From: Scolanthus callimorphus | Taxonomy: Eukaryota; Cnidaria; Anthozoa; Actiniaria; Edwardsiidae | Length of the DNA: 64,000 nucleotides | Direction: 5' to 3' | NCBI GenBank assembly: GCA_033964015.1 | Contig: CM066919.1 | Location: forward strand, 27,495,459 to 27,559,458 | In this document: in pieces, positions 10,086 to 20,508 of the stretch | Position numbering within the stretch: position 1 is the stretch's first letter | Layout of the letters: every line of letters begins with the position of its first letter | Translations under genes and position numbers: made by a program | Notes under the pieces: model-generated | Told to the model about the DNA's origin: nothing | The model's input: the letters and a program-made list of their open reading frames with translations, nothing else | The model's database searches: none

Positions 10086-12170
10086 CTTCACTTCACTTTC
10101 ACTTCACTTTATTTTTATTGATACACTTTGCTGTTAGCAATATTTTTGTATCGCGCAATTGCATTTTTATAATAATTTACAAAAGGGCCTCAAAAGCCGC
10201 CACCTTCGGGCTCATGGCAACAACCTCCTCAGGCAAACTGTTCCAGTCCTCTACGGTCTGTAAGATAAAACTATATTTCAGAACGTTTGTTCTTGCAAAT
10301 GGCTTTCTGAAAAAGCGCGAGTGCATGTGACGAGACTGGCGGAGAGGCCGTTGTAGAGTGTCTACTTCGGGCAGAGCAGCCAGGCCTTGAAGTCCTTTGT
10401 TGAAAAGCGAGAGCCTTGAGCGCTTCCGGCGGTCCTTCAATGGCCTCCAGTTGAGAGATGTCATCAGAGCGGCAACTGCACCCTCAGAATAGTTGGTGTA
10501 ATCGGAGCAGACAAATCTAGCGGCCCTCCTCTGAACCTTCTCGACCTCGGCAGATAGACTAGCCGTGTAGGGATCCCACACTTCACAGGCGTATTCTAGG
10601 ATAGGTCTCACGAGACCGTTGTACGCAGACTCTTTCACGTCGCGATGACAGAATGACAGATTTCTCCTTAGCAGCCCGAGTACCTGGTTGGCACGTTTGG
10701 TTATTATAGCAACATGCCGATTCCACCTTAGATCAGATGTTATAGTTAGACCAAGGTACTTAGTCTCAGTGACCGAGTCGAGGGGCGTGCCTTTCAGATG
10801 GTATAAGAAAGGGATATTGTTACGTGTCTTACGGGATATCCTCATGGTCTTACATTTAGTAGGTTCAAACTTCATGGACCACTGTTCAGCCCATGAGCCG
10901 AGCCTAGAGATATCCCTCTGCAGGAGTTCACAGTCAGCACTGGTGCGCACAGTTCGATAGCAAATGCAATCATCAGCAAATAGGCGTATCTCTGAGTCGA
11001 TGTCATTTACTATATCATTAATAAAGATATTAAACAATACTGGACCTAGCACTGTTCCTTGAGGGACGCCTGATTGTACACGAGACCATCCACTTTTTGC
11101 ACCGTTCACAACCACCCTTTGAAAGCGATCCCTTAGAAATGCGTCTAACCAGCGGAGGGTTTTTCCAGATATTCCGTAGCCTCGCAATTTAGACTTCAGA
11201 CGCTCATGGGGAACACTGTCAAAAGCTTTGGCGAAGTCCAGAATGAACGCGTCGGTCTGAAAGCCTTCGTCCAAAGCACACGCCCAGTCGTTGATCACAT
11301 GGCATAACTGTGTCACGCAACTGTGTAGCGCCCTAAATGCATGTTGTCGGTCAGTAAGAATTTTGTAGTGGTCGATGTGGGCCATCAGATTTGAGCAAAC
11401 AATGTGCTCAAGCATCTTACAAACAACGCTGGTTAGTGATACAGGGCGGTAATTGCCGGCGTCGGACCTATTCCCTTTTTTAAAGATTGGACATACATTG
11501 GCTAATCGCCAGTCCCTTGGGAGTTCGCCTGCGTCAAGGGATCTCTGGAAAATGGACTTGAGAAAGGGAGCGACGGCAGGGGCAGCTTCTTTAAGGACTT
11601 TTGGGCTGATTTCGTCGGGCCCTGCTGCCTTTGTAATTTTCAGATTGTCGAGGAGCTTGTGAACACCAGCCTCCGTAACAAAAATGTCGGACATAGATGG
11701 AAAGAGAGGTCGAATGAGAGGAATAGCGTTGAGCTCTTCGCTTGAAAAGTTCGCTCTGAACTGTTGGTTTAGCACTTCAGCTTTCTCCGTGTCCAATTCA
11801 GCTGAGCTGCCCGTGGGCGTGGCTAGAGGAGGCATTGACTGATTATCCTTTCTTTGCGATCTTATATACCGCCAGAACGGCTTGGGGTTGCTTTTGACGT
11901 CACCAATGATATTATTGACATACTCGTTGCGAGCCTTACGCAAAGCAGTAGTAAGCTTCCGCCTCATGTTCCTCCACAAAGTGCGCAGTCTTGCACTACC
12001 AGTTCTTTTAAACTTTGTATGTAGTCTGTTCTTTCGGCGGACTAGTTGACGTAGGCGTGGGGACATCCAGGGAAGTTTATCTCTACCGCTGACCAGCTTA
12101 GAGGGTATGTTCGTGAACTTTATCCCTTCCAAGTGTTTGCGGGAAATTTGAAATCCCAATCAAAATTCTT
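10086..12170 (-). mobile_element. 5'-truncated CR1/Jockey-like LINE in the Gypsy leader
   Basis: Non-LTR retrotransposon fragment in the same orientation as the Gypsy. Its 3' end, at the left, carries an untranslated tail ending in short AAGTG-type repeats (10086-10110 read in minus). Its 5' end is truncated: a TGA lies directly before the open frame near 12160 and no endonuclease domain is seen. It separates the gag-side leader from the PBS-side leader (12171-12447). No clear target-site duplication was found. Confidence 0.75.
10177..12159 (-). CDS. LINE reverse transcriptase (5'-truncated ORF2)
   Basis: 660 residues opening from a non-ATG codon just after a TGA, so the true N-terminus and the endonuclease are missing. 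The reverse transcriptase is complete: KKGNRSDAGNYRPVSL (228-243), catalytic D308 in DFAKAFD, SGVPQGTVLGP (363-373), and the catalytic FADD box (394-397, in IRLFADDC). A thumb and C-terminal region follow (KYLGLTI, LRRNLSF, RRAARFV). The frame is uninterrupted, so the insertion is young. Such fragments are normally dead on arrival because they lack the 5' promoter and the endonuclease. Confidence 0.88.
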   Translation of the reverse strand: MGFQISRKHLEGIKFTNIPSKLVSGRDKLPWMSPRLRQLVRRKNRLHTKFKRTGSARLRTLWRNMRRKLTTALRKARNEYVNNIIGDVKSNPKPFWRYIRSQRKDNQSMPPLATPTGSSAELDTEKAEVLNQQFRANFSSEELNAIPLIRPLFPSMSDIFVTEAGVHKLLDNLKITKAAGPDEISPKVLKEAAPAVAPFLKSIFQRSLDAGELPRDWRLANVCPIFKKGNRSDAGNYRPVSLTSVVCKMLEHIVCSNLMAHIDHYKILTDRQHAFRALHSCVTQLCHVINDWACALDEGFQTDAFILDFAKAFDSVPHERLKSKLRGYGISGKTLRWLDAFLRDRFQRVVVNGAKSGWSRVQSGVPQGTVLGPVLFNIFINDIVNDIDSEIRLFADDCICYRTVRTSADCELLQRDISRLGSWAEQWSMKFEPTKCKTMRISRKTRNNIPFLYHLKGTPLDSVTETKYLGLTITSDLRWNRHVAIITKRANQVLGLLRRNLSFCHRDVKESAYNGLVRPILEYACEVWDPYTASLSAEVEKVQRRAARFVCSDYTNYSEGAVAALMTSLNWRPLKDRRKRSRLSLFNKGLQGLAALPEVDTLQRPLRQSRHMHSRFFRKPFARTNVLKYSFILQTVEDWNSLPEEVVAMSPKVAAFEALL

Positions 12171-12447
12171 GAACCCCAAAACTCCAATTGAGACCACCAA
12201 TACGATGTTCCCACACTCCTCGTAACCTCCTACAACTCCTTTACTAAACTCTGTCAATCACAATGGTTTCCACTCAATGAATAAGACCACTCAAATGAAG
12301 TGACCAGATGAAGTGACCAAAGTTGAACTTTTCCACTTTCGCAGCCGAAGTTATTCTTGTGCCTACGGCTTTAATTCCTGTTCCACTTTCACAGCCAAAG
12401 ATTCCTGTGTCTTTGCATTTCGGTCTTCGGTTTCCACAAATACGAGT

Positions 12448-12465
12448 GCCCCACGTTGGGCGCCA
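12448..12465 (-). promoter_or_regulatory. Primer binding site (tRNA-Lys type)
   Basis: Read on the minus strand: TGGCGCCCAACGTGGGGC, two bases inside the 5' LTR. It complements the 3' end of the tRNA-Lys1,2 class, the primer also used by several retroviruses and retroelements. 18 of 18 bases fit the known PBS, from memory. Confidence 0.85.
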
Positions 12466-12467
12466 AA

Positions 12468-12682
12468 TGTAACCAAGCTCCTTTTATTTCCAGGAGAACT
12501 TACTTGTAATGTACAGGGCACTATAAAAAGGAGACCTCGACCGATATCGCAGAACTATTACTTCTCTCAACCTGCCCAAATTCCAACCAACACGCACACT
12601 ACACACGCGCGCCGGTTCCCTTCAAGCCCTGCTCGGCCCAGTCTCCCACGCGTTCAGGTGAACACAGAGAACCCATGTTACA
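12468..12682 (-). repeat. 5' LTR of the Gypsy element
   Basis: Identical by eye to 3094-3308. As the upstream LTR in minus orientation it should carry the promoter. In the minus direction CTCCTTTTTATAGTGCC (near 12522-12538) contains a TATA-like box. Confidence 0.95.
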
Positions 12683-12713
12683 AACAGAATAAAGTGTTTG
12701 TGTTGCAAGAGTA

Positions 12714-12911
12714 TAAATATTATGGTTGATTGGAATGGAATTTGTGCTAAATTTCAACTTTGTAAGCTAACAGCATTATAATTCCGGTTCTTTCCCATAT
12801 CGCAGGTCTCATAATTACGTCTAGATATTTAAATTGCCCTAAAGTAATCTACAAACCACAAATTTAACGGATATTCTTTCGCGCATTCCATTCCAATCAA
12901 CCATAATATTT
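12714..12911. mobile_element. ~198 bp MITE
   Basis: Terminal inverted repeats of about 27 bp: AAATATTATGGTTGATTGGA at the left and its complement at the right end. It lies between the left arm of the foldback element and segment A, and is absent from the corresponding place in the right arm. Confidence 0.75.
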
Positions 12912-13791
12912 GCTCGAGCGAGCGCAGCGAGCGAGAGCAACTCTAATTTCGTACCAGTTTACAAGTTCGTACCAGTTTACAAATGTACCGTACTCACGAG
13001 CTCTCCATTATCCCTCTTTGATTCTTTTCGTACCAGTTTGTACCGTACTCACGAGCTCGCCATTATCCCTCTTTGATTCTCGCGCATGCGCAGTACGATG
13101 ATATGTGAGACGGAATAGATTTTGGGCGGGCTGGCGGCAACATGCCACAGGGTACCCGTTTGATTGCATGCAAAAGTAGCCTGTTACCAGGTCCTGTCGG
13201 CCACGCAGTTTGGTATACCATAATTTGGTTTCTCGACGAAGCGTGTTCTGCTGCTATTTCACAACACTCAACAGAAGTGAAGCGACGTGTTTGTGGAAAT
13301 TTCTGGGAATTCGGTAAGTATAAACGTTATGAATCACTTTAGTTCTATTCTTGAAAGCTATCACAGCTTTCAAAGCATGTTATTCACTGGTATGAGATCA
13401 TTTTCACAGCAGATTTCTCGACGACTAATAAGACGATTTGCGAGTCCGACGGTGGCCATCGAACACAACACGTTTGGTTTTACCAAATCTCCCCATCCGT
13501 AACAACATACTCTGCAGTGGTCACAAGTTGAATTTTTCCTATGGTGAATTTTTCCTATGGAAAATGATAACAAGACTGGACATGTATAGTACACTGGTGC
13601 CCTGTGAGCAAGCAACAAATCAAGGGAATGACACTGTTTATTATCATGGCAGAGAGAGAGAGAAAAAAAAACAGTCACAGGAGGCAAAGTTAACTGTTAC
13701 CATTGCTTCCAATCAACATTTACAAATTTGATATGTACAAGAAGTTGTTGTACAATTATGGAACAAGGCGCCACGTTGTTATATTATTATG
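12912..13791 (+). repeat. Segment A (880 bp), inverted copy at 14608-15487
   Basis: Starts GCTCGAGCGAGCGCAGCGAG and ends GTTGTTATATTATTATG. Its inverted copy A' has exactly the same length and no mismatch was noticed. It contains a 60 bp tandem duplication (GTACCGTACTCACGAGCTC twice), a GCGCATGCGC palindrome at about 13082 and a consensus donor TTCG|GTAAGTAT at about 13313. It therefore looks like a captured promoter plus first exon. Its short ORFs are not recognisable proteins. Confidence 0.85.
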
Positions 13792-14607
13792 AACTAGAAG
13801 TATCTATTGAGATAGTGAGTGCTCGAGCGGAAAGCTACTCTCTCTTGAAAGTGTTTTGTTTCCATCCTAGTGTATAAAAACTGAGTCGTCTGAATGTTGT
13901 GAACATTCCATGGAATTTAATAAATCATTAACTGTATACATAATCAGGTTGTTGATTAGTATCTGAAGCCAGTGAAGGATGCCATAACATCAACAATTTG
14001 TAGCTGCTTCAGGAATGTTTCTAGAGTTCTCACAAACAGTCCAGAAAAAAGCACTCTTGTTACTACTGAACTTTGGGTCTGTTAAACAAAGTATTCTTTT
14101 ATCATAGAATTTTACTCGTAACAATTGGACATAAACAGTTGATGCAACGTTTCTGCAGAGTGATTTGTATTAACATGTGAACATCTCCTGTGACTTCTGC
14201 TGCAGTTATCGAACTATAGGAGGGGTGTAGACACTTGCATGTTAAATATCAATGTATATGTATGTTTCTGTAATCAGGTTCGTGTGAATATAATTTCTAA
14301 AGCAGGATTTTCCATTGCAGTAGCTTCGTTTCCTGTTTTGGTAGAATATTCTAGCTGTGGGGCCATTTTCTTGATTCAGTTTGTTCCAAGTAAATATTCT
14401 TTGAACTTGTAATGCATAAGATACTCTCTTTAACCAGTTTTTAGATATTGTTTGACCAAGTCAGTCATTTCTGTTCTTGAGATAATTATTCCCATAATAA
14501 TAGACACTGGTGTCTTACAAATTAAAGCTTGGTGTCTTTTACACTCTGTAAAAGCTTCCAGATCCTCTGTTGATTGTCTTCATTCAAATAATTCTGTCAC
14601 AATTTTT
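13792..14607 (+). repeat. Segment B (816 bp), inverted copy at 15488-16304
   Basis: Continues the inverted arms of the outer foldback element. It contains a TATA-like GTATAAAAA at about 13872 and no coding frame. Compared with B' it has a few mismatches (for example one in CTATTGAGATAG and one in AAATCATTAACTG), so B/B' are slightly older than A/A'. Confidence 0.85.
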
Positions 14608-15487
14608 CATAATAATATAACAACGTGGCGCCTTGTTCCATAATTGTACAACAACTTCTTGTACATATCAAATTTGTAAATGTTGATTGGAAGCAATGGT
14701 AACAGTTAACTTTGCCTCCTGTGACTGTTTTTTTTTCTCTCTCTCTCTGCCATGATAATAAACAGTGTCATTCCCTTGATTTGTTGCTTGCTCACAGGGC
14801 ACCAGTGTACTATACATGTCCAGTCTTGTTATCATTTTCCATAGGAAAAATTCACCATAGGAAAAATTCAACTTGTGACCACTGCAGAGTATGTTGTTAC
14901 GGATGGGGAGATTTGGTAAAACCAAACGTGTTGTGTTCGATGGCCACCGTCGGACTCGCAAATCGTCTTATTAGTCGTCGAGAAATCTGCTGTGAAAATG
15001 ATCTCATACCAGTGAATAACATGCTTTGAAAGCTGTGATAGCTTTCAAGAATAGAACTAAAGTGATTCATAACGTTTATACTTACCGAATTCCCAGAAAT
15101 TTCCACAAACACGTCGCTTCACTTCTGTTGAGTGTTGTGAAATAGCAGCAGAACACGCTTCGTCGAGAAACCAAATTATGGTATACCAAACTGCGTGGCC
15201 GACAGGACCTGGTAACAGGCTACTTTTGCATGCAATCAAACGGGTACCCTGTGGCATGTTGCCGCCAGCCCGCCCAAAATCTATTCCGTCTCACATATCA
15301 TCGTACTGCGCATGCGCGAGAATCAAAGAGGGATAATGGCGAGCTCGTGAGTACGGTACAAACTGGTACGAAAAGAATCAAAGAGGGATAATGGAGAGCT
15401 CGTGAGTACGGTACATTTGTAAACTGGTACGAACTTGTAAACTGGTACGAAATTAGAGTTGCTCTCGCTCGCTGCGCTCGCTCGAGC
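14608..15487 (-). repeat. Segment A', inverted copy of A
   Basis: Exact-length inverted copy of 12912-13791. It sits at the centre of the B/B' palindrome, between CACAATTTTT and AAAAATTGTG, which would join into a perfect palindrome without it. Confidence 0.85.
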
Positions 15488-16304
15488 AAAAATTGTGACA
15501 GAATTATTTGAATGAAGACAATCAACAGAGGATCTGGAAGCTTTTACAGAGTGTAAAAGACACCAAGCTTTAATTTGTAAGACACCAGTGTCTATTATTA
15601 TGGGAATAATTATCTCAAGAACAGAAATGACTGACTTGGTCAAACAATATCTAAAAACTGGTTAAAGAGAGTATCTTATGCATTACAAGTTCAAAGAATA
15701 TTTACTTGGAACAAACTGAATCAAGAAAATGGCCCCACAGCTAGAATATTCTACCAAAACAGGAAACGAAGCTACTGCAATGGAAAATCCTGCTTTAGAA
15801 ATTATATTCACACGAACCTGATTCCAGAAACATACATATACATTGATATTTAACATGCTAGTGTCTACACCCCTCCTATAGTTCGATAACTGCAGCAGAA
15901 GTCACAGGAGATGTTCACATGTTAATACAAATCACTCTGCAGAAACGTTGCATCAACTGTTTATGTCCAATTGTTACGAGTAAAATTCTATGATAAAAGA
16001 ATACTTTGTTTAACAGACCCAAAGTTCAGTAGTAACAAGAGTGCTTTTTTCTGGACTGTTTGTGAGAACTCTAGAAACATTCCTGAAGCAGCTACAAATT
16101 GTTGATGTTATGGCATCCTTCACTGGCTTCAGATACTAATCAACAACCTGATTATGTATACAGTTGAATGATTTATTAAATTCCATGGAATGTTCACAAC
16201 ATTCAGACGACTCAGTTTTTATACACTAGGATGGAAACAAAACACTTTCAAGAGAGAGTAGCTTTCCGCTCGAGCACTCACTATCTCAACAGATACTTCT
16301 AGTT
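15488..16304 (-). repeat. Segment B', inverted copy of B
   Basis: 817 bp inverted copy of 13792-14607 with scattered single-base differences. It runs directly into the right terminal repeat of the foldback element (ATACTCTTGCAACA), whereas on the left side a MITE and segment A separate the two. Confidence 0.85.
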
Positions 16305-16497
16305 ATACTCTTGCAACACAGATTGCAATTATCGAATTATACAATCATAAATGCGTGTTCTGTAATTTGGATTAAGTGTATTTCGCTAAATAACGGGCAT
16401 TTTGTTGGTACCCCCCCTGACCTGAATCGGAGGCTGACTGAATCGGAGGCAAATCGAATCGGAGGCTGCGAATCGGAAGCTAACTTCACTTTGGTGC

Positions 16498-16650
16498 TTT
16501 TTACCTTTGAGTCATACAAAGTAATGCTTTAAAAGTTTATGCGAACATGCAATTATAGTGTCGCTTCATACTGGGGCATTAGCTTGCCTGTATGCCAATT
16601 TTAGACGCTATATTTTGGTCAAAACTTTTGCGCTGACATACCAAAGTAAT
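16498..16650. repeat. Satellite remnant, continuation of 1941-2760
   Basis: TGAGTCATACAAAGTAATGC through TTTTGCGCTGACATACC is one further unit of the ~129 bp satellite. It shows that the 2.8-16.5 kb nest inserted inside the array. Confidence 0.85.
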
Positions 16651-16861
16651 AACTTGAAAACAAGATGTACATTTATAGTTGATTACGGCTTTTGCGCTGC
16701 GAAGTATGGCGATATATCAGTTAACACTCTCGACAGCTATCCTTTGATCCCCTTATACTATCCTTCAACAGTTTCTTTGTCTTGATACATTTGGTATGAG
16801 AGAGCACCAAAACAGTCGAGCATAAAGCTCCTCATGCGGAAAGCCACAGAATATAGGACCA

Positions 16862-18026
16862 GGGTATCGGTAAAACGCGGATCCGGACGAGAAAATGCGG
16901 ACTCACAAAACGCGGACTCGGACTGAGAAAATACGGACTGAGAAAATGCGGACTCGAAAAAAATCAAACTTCATTGAGAAAAAATACAAATTCAATAATG
17001 GTTTGTGTATCAGCTGCAAATTTCAATTCTTTCCAGAATCACCCAACTTGTTGCTGGTGGGTCTATTTATCATTTGGGTAGTTTTTAGAATGTTGAAACT
17101 TCGAGAGAGAAATGCAATGTATTTCGCGACAAGTAATATAATGTTATACCTTGGTTTTATTCTACCCGTTTTGAATCTGGTTTGTCGTGACCCGTTAGTC
17201 ATTAATTTACATTCAAGAAAGTCACTTTATTCCTGTTTTTAGAGGTTCTAATTTAGGCATGAAATCATTTTGAGAGGTTGCTTCTCTTCTTGCCTCGAAT
17301 TAAAAACATTGCAATAATGTAAAGTTGTTTGTTTATCAAGCTAAATCGCGTCTCATTTCCTCCAGTATTTAATCCCCTGATGGAGTCAATCGTGTGCATC
17401 GATAGAGAGAATAATTCCTGAGACGCTAAAAGCATATTTTTGGCCGTATAGGTTAACGGTAAAGCGAGGATCCGGACGAAAAAAAACATGCGAATGGATC
17501 AAAACTGCTGATTTCTTTCGCCTTCTTATGAAGCATTCGTTGTTCGCTCATGACGGAACACCTACAGAGTAATCACTTCATTATGCTTTGTAACACGGGA
17601 ATTTGAAATTTTTAACTCCGTAAAACATCAGAAAATGTCCAACGTTTAACTAAATTTATAGTGAAATGATCATTCAAGGGAGCCAGAAACATTCAGATTT
17701 TTGCCAGGCTAGCGCTTCACTCTGAAATTATTCTGACAAACAGTGTAACAAAAATAGAAAAGTCAAGTGCTGCGAAAAACAAAAGCCTACCCGGTAAACA
17801 AGAAGGAAAGAAGGCGAAAGAAATTCAACCACCATCAACAAGTTGGTTGATTCTGGAATGAATTGAAATTAGCACCTCTTGTACGGCACAAACTATGTTG
17901 AATTTGTACTTTTTTCTCAGTGAATTTTGATTTTTTTCGAGTCCGCATTTTCTTAGTCCGCATTTTCTCAGTCCGCATTTTGTGAGTCCTCATTTTCTCG
18001 TCCGGATCCTCGTTTTACCGATACCC
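16862..18026. mobile_element. 1165 bp TIR element with 10 bp TSD (Mutator-like)
   Basis: Starts GGGTATCGGTAAAACG and ends CGTTTTACCGATACCC, with inverted similarity over about 120 bases built of reiterated ATGCGGACT blocks. It is flanked by TATAGGACCA on both sides (16852-16861 and 18027-18036). A 9-10 base duplication and GGG ends suggest the Mutator-like superfamily. An internal 115-codon frame (16895-17242) overlaps the terminal repeat and is not convincing. The host site itself belongs to another repeat. Confidence 0.85.
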
Positions 18027-18036
18027 TATAGGACCA

Positions 18037-19402
18037 AGTAGGCTTAGGTGAGGAACACTGAATTCATAACATGTGGGTTTTCTTTGCGTGTGTGTCGGAG
18101 CAACGAAACACGGACTCCTTTTCGATGTTCCTCAAAGTTGCATTGGAAAGACGAGCCCAAACTTGGTAAGTCATCTCAGTTGGTTGTGGTGTTAAACCTG
18201 ACAAAACACACAATTTGGAGCATTCGAACTTGAATTGATCTCATTTGTTTGTGAAATATCGCTCACTGTTTGTACTCGATTTTATTTCCTCTTTTGAATT
18301 AGTAAGAATGAACATCAGCCGTTATGTAAGGGTTAGAGAATGGACGCGAGTGTTCTATGGGATATAGACCACTTTTTGTTCATTAGTGGTCTATTTCCCA
18401 TAGGACACGAGCGTCCATTTCTCTAACTTTTTTAGAACATGATCAATGCCACGAAGAAAGTCTTTTGAAAGTTTTTGTGCTAGCTTGTCATTGACATATC
18501 AACATCATTACAGAGCATTGTTCAGAGCCATACTTCATCCAAGGCTTTTTACAATAGAAGTGTCAATCAAAGCCTTGTGAATGAAAAGATCTACCGACAA
18601 AGCGGTTTTTTTTGAGTGCATGCATTAGTGTTGTTCCGCGTAGACGAGCCTTTTGTTTCCGGTTGACCAGAATCGATTGGAAACAAAAGACTCGCTTCAT
18701 TTGCATCTCTAACGACGCGGAACAACTCTATTGTTCTAATTAATTTCCAAGTGACGATAGCAGTTGAATCTGGCCATACTGGAGTTGCGGCTCTACCTCC
18801 GTGTAAGAACCTGTGTATATTGTTCACGAGTTGCGTCACAAAGCCTCTTTTGTGTAGTAGAACGAATCATGATGAAATAAGAACTGAACACAATGGTGTC
18901 CTCAGGGAATGGTTCTTACACGGAGGTATACCCGGAGTTGCTGACACGTTTCGTTCCCGAAGTCAGGTAAGAAATGAAAATATTCTATTGCAAGCTTTTG
19001 TAATGGATTCCTCGACTCCTATAGCCCAAGGAAAAGGGAGAAATAGGAAAGCGTACATAAAATCTCGGTCTCGTTATCAGAATTGAGGATACCTATCTTT
19101 CGAGTTGGGGATTCGAGTTAGGATTCGAGTTTGAGTAGCCGCTCGCCTGTTTTTTTGTTTCCGTTTTTTTTTTAGGAGGGCTCAAGATATGCCTACCACA
19201 GCCCTCTTGACACATGTTGACATGCAGTAAGTCATGTAACTCTTCCAGTCATAATTACCTTAATATCCAAAATAAACATGCCAGTGACCCAGACTGTGCG
19301 CGGGTATCTACGTAATCATACTGTTGCATCTTGGGAAAAGTGAAAAAACGGACCCCCCTCCCCCCCTTGAAAAATCCTGGATCCGCCACTGTATATATAT
19401 AT
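18037..19402. other. Spacer with small hairpin elements
   Basis: Contains two palindromic miniature elements. 18332-18427 has ~45 bp arms beginning GTTAGAGAATGGACGCGAG. 18629-18727 has arms GTTGTTCCGCGTAGACGAG. 18788-18930 contains an inverted pair CTCCGTGTAAGAACC / GGTTCTTACACGGAG. A hAT-like end (CCTGGATCCGCCACTG) lies at 19375-19391. No gene is supported. Confidence 0.6.
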
Positions 19403-20322
19403 ATATTTTGCGAATACAACTATTTCAACGGTTGCTCTCGCGCGGTGTTCGATAATGCGATTATTATGGCCTCATTTTCCGTTTTCCCTCTCTTTGGAAA
19501 CTGTTGAGGTTAATTGGTGTGGTTAAACTTGGTTCGATTGTGCTTTTCCGGCAAGCCCTTTATATGGTTCAAGATCATATATAAAGGTCATTTCAGCCGA
19601 CAGTTTCCGATAATTTTCCCATTTATTAAGATGTCACCCTTGGGACTGAGGTAATGAAATGAAATTAGGTTATTCCTAATTTAAAAAAATACGTAGCCTG
19701 TGTACATCCGCTACTAACCTACAAGAGGATTAGTAGCGGAAGTACACAGGCTATGAAAAACGCGACTGTAACTGCAATCCAACAGTTCGAATCCTAACTC
19801 GAATCCTAACTTGACTGTTAGTTTATCTCTATAAAGTGACTATAGGTCAATTTAGGCACAAATATCTACCTCTAAATTTCATACATGTAAAGGTTGCATT
19901 TCCATGAGCATATGAACAAGCTAAATCACTGTGATAGCAATGATCGTGTAATTATAACAGCGTGAGAAATATATACAGACACAGCATCGTGGCGCTACAC
20001 GGGCGCACTTCAGAAGTGGACCAGGGGTCAAATAGTAGATTTCTCTTGTGATACTGATAGTTCTCAAGTATTTGGTTACCACTTGAAAATCCTGGCACTT
20101 TGATTGGCTAGTGGTTACACCACTCTGAACTCGAGAATTTTTCTCCTCGCAGCTCGTCTCTTGGCTCGGCTGCTCGTTGGCAAAAAGGCTCGCCGGAAAA
20201 AGCGCCAATTTACCTCATAACAGTTTCCCAACCGCCCAAAGACGGAAAACGAGGCCATAATAATCGCATTGCCGAACACCGCGCTAGAGCAACCTTTGAA
20301 ATAGTTGTATTCGCAAAATATA
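19403..20322. mobile_element. ~920 bp element with long terminal inverted repeats
   Basis: TATATTTTGCGAATACAACT at the left is matched by its complement ending at 20322. The similarity extends over ~105 bp (GTTCGATAATGCGATTATTATGG and its partner). The interior includes AAGATCATATATAAAGGTC and TCGAATCCTAACTCGAATCC blocks that recur at 21115-21345. Confidence 0.7.
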
Positions 20323-20508
20323 CACTTTTCGCTTTAGTAGGCTATAACTTATAGCCTACTAGTAGCGCAAGCAATCGGAAAACGCAGCATTGATGATAGA
20401 CCACTAGTGTGATTTGTCTAATTTTGGATATTTAAGGTAATTATGACTGGAAGAGTTACGTGACTTATGCGTGTCAACATGTGTCAAGAGGGTTTTGACT
20501 GTGGTAGG

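Larger units (their letters stand above)
3094..12682 (-). mobile_element. Full-length Ty3/Gypsy LTR retrotransposon
   Basis: Element of 9589 bp in minus orientation: 5' LTR (12468-12682), primer binding site, long leader, gag, pol, polypurine tract, 3' LTR (3094-3308). The LTRs start TGTAAC and end GTTACA and are flanked by AACA on both sides (3090-3093 and 12683-12686), a short target-site duplication. Both LTRs read as identical over 215 bp, and gag and pol are uninterrupted, so the insertion is recent and the copy may be competent. It sits in the left arm of the outer foldback element. The leader is lengthened by a LINE insertion (10086 to about 12170). Confidence 0.95.
2837..16497. mobile_element. 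Foldback element carrying nested insertions
   Basis: The left end (2837-3093, continuing 12683-12713 after the Gypsy insertion) and the right end (16305-16497) are inverted copies over about 200 bp. Both carry repeated CTCCGATTC blocks (plus strand at 2924-2975, complement at 16425-16480) and the TTTAGCGAAATAC block. The inverted arms continue inward as segments B (13792-14607) and B' (15488-16304), giving arms of about 1 kb. The left arm was later interrupted by a Gypsy retrotransposon, a small MITE and segment A. Segment A' occupies the centre. No transposase frame is present. The outer 75 bases at 2762-2836 belong to neither the satellite nor the element and are unexplained. Confidence 0.65.

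Noticed and set aside
13142..15257. Identical short ORFs on both strands (66, 71, 97 and 105 codons)
   Set aside because: They are the same inverted segments A and A'; no recognisable protein, and identity comes from recent duplication rather than selection.
16895..17242. 115-codon frame with a hydrophobic C-terminal half
   Set aside because: Begins inside the terminal inverted repeat of a non-autonomous element; no family resemblance.
18751..19086. 111-codon plus-strand frame
   Set aside because: Contains a diverged inverted repeat (CTCCGTGTAAGAACC) and no recognisable domain; likely repeat-derived.
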